Positions 1 through 10,737 of a stretch of DNA of 64,000 nt are shown in pieces (positions within the stretch are counted from its first letter, which is position 1; the number at the start of each line of letters is the position of its first letter). The DNA comes from Cyanoderma ruficeps (taxonomy: Eukaryota; Chordata; Aves; Passeriformes; Timaliidae): contig VZDJ01000623.1 of assembly GCA_008694505.1 (NCBI GenBank), positions 9,739,112 to 9,803,111 on the forward strand, read 5' to 3'. The notes under the pieces were generated by a model that was given only the letters and a program-made list of their open reading frames with translations, was not told the DNA's origin and ran no database searches. Both the position numbers and the translations under genes were made by a program.

Positions 1-614
1 CAAAGCCTTTGTGCATTTCACATCCTCAGCTAATTTCAACCTTTTGGATGCCCATATCAGATGGCGAAAAATCCAAACAGACCTAGATAAGTTTTGATAG
101 GCATTATAAGGCTCCTGGGAGACCAGTGTTAGGTTATCTGATTAAAAACTAACCATAACAGAAACTGATCCAGTAAGGATCAGAAGCTAAACAACAGGTC
201 AACCTGAACAAACTCAACAGCGAAAATGGAGCATGTGAATCAGCTACTCCTACAACTATCAATTAGACCATATTACCCCAGTGTGAAACCTACCAAGATG
301 AGTCAAAACTCTCCCCCAAAAACACCTTGAAAACTGAAGGTCTTAAGGGATACAGGATTTATTATGGGATGCAGGGAGAAAGAACATTTTGGGATTGTAT
401 AAAACTTACCACAGTACTGTGAGAATAAGCAAGACCCTATGAAACGTTCAAAGGAAGGCATTAGGTGGAGGAAGACTGGTATAAAAGTGGGTAAGGGAGA
501 AATAAGTAAGGGAAAATAGCAAGGAAAAAGGATACATGGGGCAGGTCCAGTACAAATGAGCATCTGGTCCATACACTTGTCTGACTAAGCCCTGCCGTTG
601 ATCATGACAGTCCA

Positions 615-1070
615 TCCTATATTGTCATTAAACCCTATACCTGTCTTCTTTGTGGATGCACTTTCTATTTTTGAGTGTGTACATGTGAACTCCAGCCTAT
701 TTCAAGTCAGGCTGGCCAGCAAGTAAATAAAATCCAAGCGCCAGCAACCGGAGGGAGAACATGAATCTCGGGGGCTAGAAACTACTCAGAGCATTTAAAA
801 GTGGCTGGGAGAGCACACAGAGCTTTGTGTGTGAGGTTCTACAAAAACTCTATCAACGGACTTCCACTGTGAGCAGCTGGAAAGGAGGAAAAGGAAGGGG
901 CTGTCCACGCAGTTCTTGCCTCAGTGCTCTGTGTGTATGTTTATGTGGGTGTCAATAAAAGCCTTGGTTTGAGTCTCTGCTGTCCTGCACGGCCAGCTGT
1001 GGATGCATTTTCTGTACGTGAGCGTGTGCATGCACACACACCTATGGGGAATCCTCACTGGCTGGCCCTG
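615..1070 (+). repeat. Decayed LTR-like repeat with two homologous blocks
   Basis: Two blocks about 347 bp apart can be aligned by eye. Block 1 (about 625-718) and block 2 (about 951-1068) share, in order, a GTCAWTAAA-type sequence, TGTGGATGCA followed by TTTCT, a TG-rich segment, and GCTGGCC. Block 2 carries AATAAA at 954-959 followed by a T/G-rich segment, the arrangement of an LTR polyadenylation region (R/U5). Block 1 has a diverged equivalent. Tandem or overlapping LTR remnants would explain this, but no clean ends or target duplication were found. An unrelated tandem duplication is possible. Confidence 0.35.
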
Positions 1071-4000
1071 GGGACACAGCAGTCCTGCACTTACCTATTT
1101 AGCTATGACAGGAGACATTGCCCCTGGGACACACAGCCCGCCATGCTTGGCTACTTCTAACAACTGGCATGGCTAAAAGGACACATACCTTTAGCAAGTT
1201 TCTTAGCAAAGCTATCAGTAACACTTTGAAGGTGAAGGGTCTAAATCTGCCTTAGATTTGAGGTTGGGGTAGTCTCTAAGACTTTTAGTTGCAGACTGTT
1301 TAAGCTGTCCTGGCATCTGTTGGAACACACTCCATGCAGTTTTGCTATGGCATTTTTTAAAGCGCTGAATATTTAAATGATAGTAAAAAAATGTACCGGC
1401 ATTCTCGGACACTGTCCTGCTTCAACTGGATGACTTCTGGTTCTTTTAATAGCCCTTGAAATTCCTATGTGCTAAACACATTTGAAAAGAATCTTGACCA
1501 GTTCTTTCCTGTATGTCTTCTTTCCAAGCCAGGGCTCATTTAACAGAAAAGTAACATAAATAAAGCAGACATACAGGTGAAACAAAGTACATACAAATTA
1601 AACTACAGGAACATATTCAATAAGATTGCCTTGGAAAAACCTATGAAGAGATTTCCATAAAGAACAACACCACTTTTAAATATTAATGGTTTACACTAAA
1701 AAAAAACATGTATTTGTTGGCAGCATACTGCAGTTGGGGTGCCCAAAGAATAGGGTCTAAGCTAATTCATTGTGTTAGTAATCCACAAATATCAAGAGTT
1801 CTTCAGAGAAAGAAGACGACTTTTTCCTTGTTCACCAATAATTTCTTTGTAAGTTCATTCTTTTACTTCGGTTGTGGAACATAAGCATTCTGAGGACAGC
1901 TGTATCTCTCTTTATTTGGCTTTCTAGACTAATACTCTGAAACATTAATTACCTGGAAAGGAGCCAAGTGAGATTTCCAACTAAGTCCATGAAGACTGTT
2001 TGTACTCTTATTTATAACAGAATGAAAGGTTTTAATTGATAAAAATGTACTTCAGAATCACTATGGTTGATCATCTTTTTCATACCTTAGGGAAGTCTTG
2101 GTCCAAAGCTGTATTAGTCTTCTTGGAAGCTGACACTTCTCATAGCTAAGACACCAAGCAGCAGTGGAAATTCCTGATTCTTGTCACATACTCAACAGGA
2201 GCTGTCAGAAAGGCTTTACACTGTCACACTGGGAATGACAAAGCACCACTCAGAGGAAACTACCACACGTGGTCTCTGAAGGCTAAGGTAATCCTTTTAT
2301 AGAAGGATTCATAAGAAGCAGAGCTAACTCCAAACATCTTCCATTCTAGTTCATGGCATGAAATAAGCAGAGGTGGATAGTGTCTGGTATGTGGGCATAG
2401 CAGGAACTAAATGCTTCTGTGGACAGTGGCTGCAGCAGCTGAAGACAACAAGAAGAACCCATAGGTCCTGATGCTGGGCACAGAATAAGAAGAGCTATTC
2501 ACTGAAACCCACAGAAATTTCAAACCACCTTTCCATCTCCACAAAAGAAAAAAAAATCATTGCTGGATATTCTGATACAGCAGTTTTAAAAGAAAATAAT
2601 GCTGTCTCTTTGTAGTTGTATTAATGACAAAGATAATACTCCCAGTTTCTTCCAGAACTAGTAAAAGTTAAGCTGTGACAACTCAGGACAGAAATGTAGT
2701 TTAACACAAGTTTCTGCTGCAATAATATGACCTTCTTTGCCCCCAGAAGAGATACACACTATCACCATGCACAGCAGCACAGGGCAACAGAAGAAAGGGT
2801 GCGACCATCCCAGTAGGTTTGGGGCACAGGAAGTAGCTTCGTGAAAACAAGGCACTGAGTTCTTAAAAGGTTTCATGCCACTCCAATGACATTTCATCAA
2901 ATAAGACGCAGGTTCAAGAAATTCTCCTTTGCATGGAATTAGACTGTTCCAAGTTTGGGGAAAAGAAGTCTTGAAGATTAACCAGCTCAACACTACAAAG
3001 GTTTCACAACTCTCAAGAAAATACAGTTTTTAGTAAATTAAGGTATCACAAATTTATGGCCATTTGTTGTATTAGCAGGTATCAAGACAAAATTAGGAAA
3101 CTTTTATTAATACAGAGAGGTCATTTAAAGTGCCTTCATTAAACACAATGGTCAAAACTTCATACACATAGAACATTTACACAAGATGTGGTTCTGTTTT
3201 TGAACAGTGTCCAGTCAGGAAAGAGAAGCAATCAACCAGCCTGACTGACCTAAAGCTATAACCAGACAAGGAAAGCTGTATAGATAAATGTGGTGAAGAA
3301 CATAGGCAGAGCTTGGAGCTGGACACATTTCTTTGGTAATTGAAGCTCTAAAGACTAAAAAGAGAGAAGGAGAATGAAGCAGAAAAAAAACCAAAAAAGA
3401 AATCCCAGTTCACTATCCATCTAGTCACAATTATCAGCATGAGTTTGGCAGGCATCCTAGATGAGATAGATTTCAGATCTGTTTTTAAGGTAACAGTAAC
3501 TGTTTAAATTTTGTCAGAGATCATCCAAGACTAAAGGTGAGTTTTGAAGAAAATACAGAAGCACCTAAAGCAGATACTGGTTCAGGAGTGTAAAATTTCT
3601 GAAGACAGAACTAGTAAAAGACCTGGTCACAACACCCTTTGGACAGAAAAGGTATTTTTCAGTCCAGTGTAAAGTTTAGATGTCCCCCAAACTGTACAGT
3701 AAGATTCACCTAAAGTCAAAAGCTGAGAGATGGCATAATTTCCTGATAATATGCTTATAACACAAAATATGCAACAAAATGGAATGCTTAAATTTGCATG
3801 CATTTGCTTAATATGTTCCTAGCATCCCTGAGCAACTACATCAATTCCAGATCAATGAAAATACATGTAACACAACACAGTAAATTCACTGAATTACATG
3901 AATGTGTAAACATTTTATTATTGATCTGTAAGTATATAATATGAATATGCATATAATATGAAGACACAGAAAAACAAAAATTAGTTTATCCTTTAACACC

Positions 4001-6077
4001 CTACAGCAACAACAGAAATACAAACTTTGGACACAGATACGCATCATTTTATGCAATCTATCAGGTAACATTCCTTTACCATCCACTTAGGGGCTGGAGC
4101 AGACATTTTAGTGAAGGCATGACCAAGACAGTGATTAGGCAAAATGCTTCCAGTCATGAAACAGATTAAATATGTAATACAAAAGGCTTTGCTTTAAATG
4201 GTCCATTACTTTTTCCCAGACATTTTATCCTGGGATAGAACTGGAATACCTCAGAAAGTGTATTGTTCAAGTCATAGTCTTCAAATTTTTTACATAATTT
4301 TTTGGTTTTTAGCCATTAAATAACTGCGCAAACCACCACTGGATTGCTTGAGTTAGTTTCCAGTGAACAGTTCTCATACAGGAAAACCTCATACAACACA
4401 CCAGAACTTTCCATCTCTCCCTTTCACAAAATTCTCTCATTTTAGTTCCAACAGGAACTGACAAAATCTGATATTTAGTTTTCGGAAGGTATATTAGAAA
4501 TGTCCCTGTAATAAATACCTCACAAATATCTGCCTGATGAAAAGTTGTTAAATCATCTAAAAAAAATAATTAAAGAAAAAAATTAAGTACTGCACAGGCT
4601 CTCTGAGTGGTAGTAATATCAATGATGTATTTCACTTGTTATTAAATATCAAAGTACGTAACTTTTTTTACCTACAGCAGAAATTCCAGACAGACACAGA
4701 AATAAACTGAGTCTATCCCTGAAAACCAAAATACACTTAAAATTTTCAATCTTTTCAAAGCCTACTGATAAACAGATAAACGCATTATCAGCTCTAAAAA
4801 ACAGGTACGGTGTCCCCTAAAAATATCACCTCAAGTGAAAAACATGCTCCACAAGTGGCTGCTTCTATATAAGCTATTTCCATTTTCTCCTACACAAGGA
4901 CAATGGCATGTTGTAGCATTCCTTGCCTCCACATCCCTTTCATATTTCACTTAAAAGGCTTACATGCTAAAACAAGTAAGACTGTGAAACCTTTAATAAA
5001 AAAACCACATAAAATATAGGATTTATTTTGGTCCAGAACTGGTAATCTAAAATTAAGCACCTAGTCTAAGAAAGCTATACAGGTACACTGTCACCCAGCA
5101 GAGTTGGTGGTGGAATAAAGTGCCTCCCTGGACAAACAGCTTAGGGCCCACACTAAGATAGGATGATTTTCTTTCTACTTCTGAGATAAAATACAACAAT
5201 TAGAATGAGCTTGTAATTTTTGGGAAAAAAGGGGGGTGGGGGGGAAATATATATTAATCACTGCTACCATATATTAAAGTTATACTTGTATGACCACTAA
5301 AAACAGATTTGAACTGTCCTGAAATGGAAGATGTGCAGTATTTCTTTTATCCTATAAAAAAGAACCAGTAAAGCAGAAAGAGAGCTAAAGAAAATACAGT
5401 ATATTTGAAAATCTGTTTAAAAGTTACTGGAACCAATCAAATGGTTGCATTTTTCTGACAACTATTTTTTTTCAGTGTCAGTTACATAAATAATGGAATA
5501 ATTACCTTATAATGCCCCATTATCTAACAATTATTCCAAACCATTTATCTGACACACAGCAATATCAGCTTATACTTCATGTTGTTAGCTGACGGTTCTA
5601 CTTTTAAACATTAATTCTATATTTATTACAAGTTACACTTCTACCTTAGAAGTAGTGCATCCACAACTACATTAAAAAAAGAAATACACACACGCAAAAA
5701 CAGAGTAAAGAAATTCCCTGATGCTCCGAAACCCAAAGGAATTTTTCAACATCATAACTTGTTTCACAATGCCTCCTCTAACAACTAACATTAGGTTTCC
5801 TAGAATAAGAAAGCAGATAGTACTCAGCCTCCATCTTTTCCCTTCCTTCTCATTTTTCCAGATTTCTTCCTCTACTTCATCCCTGAATGCCTCCTTGGCA
5901 TGATCTGATGAAAAAGCTATGTAAAAGCAGTGAGAAATACATTAATTTGCTCTGCAAAGATAAATTACTAAGATAGAGAGGTATACATACCCCTAGGCTC
6001 AAAAAAAACCCAAAAAAAACCCACAAACACCCAACAAAAAAGCCAAACCAAAGCCACCATTATTCCTTAAAACTTAC

Positions 6078-6109
6078 CTGCACCACCTGACACCAAATAC
6101 TTCTACACA
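6078..6109 (-). other. Candidate 32-nt minus-strand exon (splice-site pair)
   Basis: On the minus strand a full-consensus 5' splice site, CAG|GTAAGT, ends at 6078. It is preceded 32 nt upstream by an AG acceptor after a T-rich run (TTTGTGTTAATCAG). The segment between is open in two of three frames. It is not open when entered in phase 2, the phase in which both upstream leader exons end, so it cannot directly follow either of them as coding sequence. It may be a UTR or cryptic exon, or a chance match. Confidence 0.2.
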
Positions 6110-9100
6110 CTGATTAACACAAACTTGTCATTTGAAAGTATCTTCCCTTTACTGCTATTTATGTAACCCCTCAAAACCATGAAAATGGAATTACATACAC
6201 ATCAGCTAGCTACTTTTTAAGGCTGTTCACGAGTGGCTGCTATTAATTTTTTTACAAAACACTGAAGCAGAAACTCATTTCAAAGAAACGTGCATATGCA
6301 GCCTCTGTAGAAAGAGGGAAAATGAGCAGGTCAAACACTTCAGACTGATCAGCCTTGCTAATAACCTTTATCAGAAAATTCTTCATGGTCAAACTGCATT
6401 ACTGACACAAATTTAGAATCCAAAATCAGAGCTGAAGAAATAACAAGTTCTTTGTCCTAAAATGTGAAAAAGATAACTACTACATATATTAGGTTCGAAG
6501 TCTTAAGAGTATCAAGTCACCTAGGTGAAAGAATGAACTTTTCTCAAAAAGAGATGACTGCCAGGAGTTCCACACAACTGCTAAAAAGCAGGGGGGGAAA
6601 AAAATCTGTGCAGGTCAAAGCATTCACTGTACTGTAGATGAGAAGAGTGGATAACTCATACACCAGAAATGAAAGTACTTCTGCTTTCCTGAAGGGTTCC
6701 TGAAAGACCATCCCTCCTCCATCAGGGTGCTGCTACTCACTTTGTCAGGACATTTCCAAGACTTGCACCAGTAACCTCATGCAGCCCCCAGGGAAACAGA
6801 AAGAATACAGGAGTACATGGTTGTTTAGTTACTACTTATCAGATAATGAAACCAGGTGTCACATCGTAAGCTCATTGTAGGAAAACATATCCATGGTCTC
6901 CTTAAGGCTCAGACATCCAAACAAATCAATTCAGCAACAGCAGCTGCCCTGGGTTACCTGATCCACCGCCCAGTCCACGTGCACACACACATCCACAGTT
7001 ACCTGGGCTACCTTATCAACAAGGAACCAGGACTTTGCCCATGGCAGCATTAACTACTCAGAAATTTAGGACACAGAGATGCTGTCTGATTGTGTCTGCT
7101 AATGAAATATCCCATAGCACACCAAAACACAGGTACCTTAATCTCATCACCTCAATTGTGCAACTTCAGTTTTTCTAGGTTGAAGGGAAAGGGAAAGGAA
7201 GGATGAATCTTTGAAAAATGTCTCAGGTTTGCAATAATTTACTTTTCAAGGTTGCCAACATCTTTAAACATCTCAGAGGTGCTTCAACTTTCTTGCTAAT
7301 GTCTCCTTGAAAAGTTCTTAAAATCATAACAAACAACTATCCTAAGAGAATACTGCAGAATTTCTAAAATGCTGAGTCTCCATAACAGCCAAGCCATCCA
7401 TTATATCCCAGCTTTCTTCTCATCAGTAAGACGTGACAGCATGTTGAACTTGCCAAATGAGCAGGAAAACCTACAAACACTAAACTGTCTTGTAAAAACA
7501 AAGACCAACCAAAGAAGGAGGCAAGTAATGGGCCTCTCTCTCATTCCTTCTCTATTCCCATTTAATCAGCCTCTGTAAATGCACAGAGCACCTCCTCTCC
7601 CCTCCCCTCTGGCTATGCAAGCACTGTCTAGCAGCCTCTGCTAGCATGGAAAACAAGAAAAAGGCCATGGACTCTTTCAGCTCTTCCACACAGCATGCCC
7701 ACACGGAGAACTCAAGCTTCACAAGAAATCCAACCACTAGGAGCAAGGATAAAAACCAGCAATAAATAAGTAAATATGCAATAATTAATTCCTTCTCTGT
7801 GTTTTTCAAGAACATGTATATTCTCATGTCTGCATGGCATAAACACACATTGCAATTTTTCTACAGAGCAGATTAGGCCAGTCTAACAGTTCAGACACTC
7901 AATATGGTAATTATTTCTTTTAAAAAAATTTTATATATTAATTTTCAAAGAGCCTTGAAAGGAACTGACAGCTAATAGGATAGACAGCACTGTTTCATAA
8001 CAGCTTGCAAAAAAATTCAGTCTATTTTTAGACAGGTGAAAAGAATGTAGTTATTAAAAAAAAACTCCTATAAAAAAAAGATGTTTTCATTTATAACTGA
8101 CCATGCAGCTGACACGTCAAACCAATCTTCAGGTAAAGAGTATCATGTATTTAAATCCTCAAAGATGTGTGTGCATATACAACAGCCACATTTTAATCTT
8201 TATTGCATGATAACACATCATGCTGTTTAAAAAATCTTAATTTTTAATTAATGACATTCAAATGAATCTCAGACAAATGCACCTTTTCTAATTGTGTGTT
8301 ATGACCCTTTAAAAGGACCTCTTCATCTAGGACTATCATTAGTTCAACCATGAGCATGTTCTGCTCAAAACCAGACTGATCAGATGTCGGGTGCTGCATA
8401 ACATTCATTTTGATAAATATCTGTATTATACACCAAATTCCCACACAGCAATGCCAACAGAAGTCTTTCCAAAAATTGAGTTAACACCTGTTTCCTTTAC
8501 TATTTTCACTCCATCATCCTCTCTGTTACCACCACCATTTTATGAGTCTTGTATTTAAAAATTTTAGGCATAAGAGTGGAATAAAGGTTAACATATAAAC
8601 ATTCACATTTTCTCTCCTCATTCTTAATTTTGAATACGTAAATACTAAAATGTCTCTCAAAGCTCTTCTTACATTTCTCCATTTTGGAAAGGTGACTTAA
8701 CATCCCATTCCCCCCCACCATTTTCTGGATTTCTCATGGCTGGTATTTTGTTATAACTACAGCTGGGGAAAGGCAATTCAGTTTGCTTCTACATATCATA
8801 CATAAATATACTTATAAATCAAATTAAATTGCTCATTTTGGTTTTCCAAACCACCCATGCCACACGGCACTCGTTAATTTTGAAAGATATCTCTTAGCCT
8901 GTTTCCTTAAGATAGCATTCAGTGCCTTATCATGTCTCTCTATGCTGAGCCATTCAATAAAATAAACTTTAGACCATCATTTCAGCCTAACACAGTTTGA
9001 GAGCTTAAAATTAATAGGGTTTTTTTTCCAACATCCAGTATTAAAATGGTGAAATGGAACATTCAGAGGGTCTTTTGCATACAGCCAAAATGTTTGTTGT

Positions 9101-9387
9101 ATAAATAATGGGGGGGAAATGGTATAATGTGTCTCTAGACTGAAGCAGTTTCAAAAATAAAAATGCCCTAAAATGCAGTTGCAAGCAAAACAGAAGTGAG
9201 CAGGACTGGTTTATTTAAAATCAACAAAATAATCATCAGGAGGCTATTTCACGTCAGAAGACTTAAATGTACATTTAGTACCTTTAAGTATTACTCTAAA
9301 AATGAAATAGCTACTTGAAATAACACTAATCTGACTGACAGATAAAATAATTGCTTTAAAAACACTTCTGAGTCATTTTGTCCTTAC

Positions 9388-9560
9388 CTGCAGGCATGAA
9401 CCATTACTGCATGCAGCGACTGCTCCATTTCCTAGCACAGACTTGAACAGGGATCACATCTCCCTTACAGAATGTGACTAATAGGGGGATTTGCGATTCC
9501 TGAGCTACTTTCCAAAGGACACTCCCTTTTCCACATAACAGGGCATGAAACGCTTCGCCA
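9388..9560 (-). other. Candidate alternative first (non-coding) exon at the edge of CpG island 1
   Basis: A strong minus-strand donor, CTGCAG|GTAAGG, ends at 9388, just inside the shoulder of the CpG island. No acceptor with a good pyrimidine tract was found a short way upstream. The simplest reading is therefore a first exon starting in the island and ending at this donor. The upstream limit given is approximate. The exon contains a short ATG-started open frame (MEQSLHAV...) running to the donor, so it might encode a leader, but in-frame stops appear if it is joined after the 9895-9932 exon. It is most likely an alternative 5' UTR exon. Confidence 0.3.
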
Positions 9561-10230
9561 AGTTCTATTTGCTACCCGTGTGAAGGGGCAGGAGCGCGGG
9601 GAGCGCGGCAGAGCGGCGGGGTCTGCGCGATGCCGCTCGCGTGACAGGCGCGGGCGCGGGGTCTGCACCAGCCAGCCCAGCCCGCCCCGCCGCGATCCGC
9701 ATGCTGCAGCCCGCCGGGCTCCGGGGCACAGCCTGCACCCGCAACCCTGGGCGAGAACGCACAAAGCTCGACCAGAAGGCCAGGCTGGGTGGGCACGGTG
9801 CGAGATCCAGCATGCAGCACGCGGACAATGCCAGCAGCCCCGCGGAGGCAGAGGGAGAAGCCCCGCGTTCATGCGGACGGGGATGCGGCCGTACCTTTCT
9901 GGAGAGGACGACTTCTCAGAGTTAACTGCCATCAGCAGCTCAGTNAGAAAACGTTCACCACCGACACCGCCTGCCCTCGCCTTCCGGAGGTCTCGCTTCC
10001 CTGCGCCCTTTTGTCCGCCGGAGGCCCGGGACGCGGCGCTGTGCGAGGCCGCCCAGCCGCGCTCGGAGGGCCGGGCCCGCGCACATGACCGCGCACGGCG
10101 GGCGGAACCATCGCCGAGCGGGGGGCGCCGCTCCGCGCCCGAGCCCGCGCGGGCCCCGCAGGGGCCGCGCCACCGCTGCCGCCGGCGGGGGGGGACGCGA
10201 GGGGTACCTGTCTAAGGGAAAAACGCCGAA
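9560..10230. promoter_or_regulatory. CpG island 1 (promoter)
   Basis: An abrupt GC- and CpG-rich block in AT-rich surroundings, with many CGs, GC-box-like CCGCCC/GGGCGG strings and no TATA box that I recognise. In vertebrates such islands mark promoters of broadly expressed or developmental genes. All splice donors I can match to open ATG-started exons here lie on the minus strand, so the main transcript probably runs leftwards. Several ORFs of 80-210 codons cross the island on both strands, but these follow from stop-codon depletion at high GC and are not taken as genes. One ambiguous base (N) lies at 9945. Confidence 0.85.
9895..9932 (-). CDS. Candidate first coding exon, CpG island 1 (N-terminus MAVNSEKSSSPE)
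   Basis: The minus-strand ATG at 9932 opens a 38-nt segment encoding MAVNSEKSSSPE plus two bases. It ends at 9895 in a donor-like GAAAG|GTACGG, so the codon is split in phase 2. Beyond the donor the frame becomes arginine/proline-rich island read-through, which supports ending the exon here. I do not recognise the protein. The leader is short, polar and serine-rich, with no signal peptide. Its phase matches the two-exon leader at 51.1-51.3 kb, so it may be an alternative N-terminus of the same gene. The donor lacks A at +4, which lowers confidence. Downstream exons must lie further left or outside the window. Confidence 0.45.
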
Positions 10231-10267
10231 ACAAAGGATTCCCGGCACGGATCGTTTTGCCGGGCAT
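10208..10267 (-). CDS. Candidate upstream first coding exon in CpG island 1 (MPGKTIRAG...)
   Basis: The minus-strand ATG at 10267 starts 20 codons, a basic and hydrophobic leader (MPGKTIRAGNPLFRR...). It ends in ACAG|GTACCC at 10208, phase 0. About 270 bp downstream an acceptor-like TTTTCTNACTGAG would join it in frame to CTG CTG ATG, which is the start of the MAVNSEK exon. Spliced, this would extend that protein by 22 residues. The Arg-rich leader could resemble a mitochondrial presequence, but that is speculative. The donor is weak at +4 to +6, and one base of the putative acceptor is N. It may equally be 5' UTR. Confidence 0.25.
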
Positions 10268-10497
10268 CTTGGTAAGAGGTACTGCACACCCGTGAAAGCC
10301 TCCAGATCAAAAGCCCTAAAAAATATGGCTCTTTGAATCATTTTTGTCACAAAAGCGAGGTATTAAATCACTACTTTCACACACGGATGAGAAACCAGAC
10401 GTGGAAAACGCTAGGCACACCTGCATTTTGGGTTTTAGTGCTCTGCCTCTAACGTCCCCCAAAGACACTTTGAAATGTAATAGTTCAATTTCCTTCC

Positions 10498-10523
10498 TTT
10501 TTATTTTTTTTCTTTTTTTTTTT
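10498..10523 (+). repeat. T-rich homopolymeric tract
   Basis: An almost pure T tract directly upstream of the CR1 fragment that starts near 10530. No function is inferred. Confidence 0.7.
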
Positions 10524-10529
10524 AATACC

Positions 10530-10737
10530 TAGTAATGCACCCAGAGGGTGGTTGTGCACAGGAAGAGGCTCCCCAGGGAAGCAATCACAGCACCAGCCTG
10601 ACAGAGTTCAAGAAGCGCTGAGACAATGCTCTTGGGCAAATGATGTGATGTGACTCTTGGGATTGGTGCCGTGCGTGGCCAGGACTTGGTCTCAGTGATC
10701 CTGGTGGGTTCCTTCCAACTCAGCACATTCTGTTATC
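10530..10737 (+). mobile_element. CR1 LINE 3' fragment, sense on +
   Basis: The sequence follows the avian CR1 3' region in order: the CAGAGGGTGG segment, a CCCAGGGA segment, GAGTTCAAGAAGCG, GGCCAGGACTTGG, and finally GATCCTGGTGGGTTCCTTCCAACTC followed by a CATTCTGTTATC-type tail. The GTGGGTTCCTTCCAACTC ending suggests an older CR1 subfamily. The copy is 5' truncated, as is usual for CR1, keeps no ORF, and lies 300 bp from CpG island 1. Confidence 0.85.

Larger units (their letters stand above)
1..9380. other. Non-coding stretch left of CpG island 1, probably intronic
   Basis: No ORF in this stretch has domain-like composition; all are short and interrupted. If the minus-strand gene starting at CpG island 1 is real, this is the beginning of its first intron(s). 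Apart from a decayed LTR-like repeat at about 0.6-1.1 kb and one exon-like site pair at 6078-6109, I see A-rich unique sequence with short homopolymers, for example a G-rich tract near 5230-5247 and an A/C-rich tract near 6001-6055. No tRNA, rRNA or clear transposon was recognised. The intronic call is inference. Confidence 0.5.

Noticed and set aside
9465..9932. 155-codon minus-strand frame beginning MAVNSEK as a single-exon protein
   Set aside because: After the first 12 codons the sequence becomes GC-driven Arg/Pro/Cys-rich read-through past a plausible donor. Only the first 38 nt are kept as an exon.
9580..10215. 211-codon plus-strand open frame across CpG island 1
   Set aside because: Same GC artefact. 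Composition is Arg/Ala/Pro-rich, it contains an ambiguous codon, and open frames exist in most other frames of the island.
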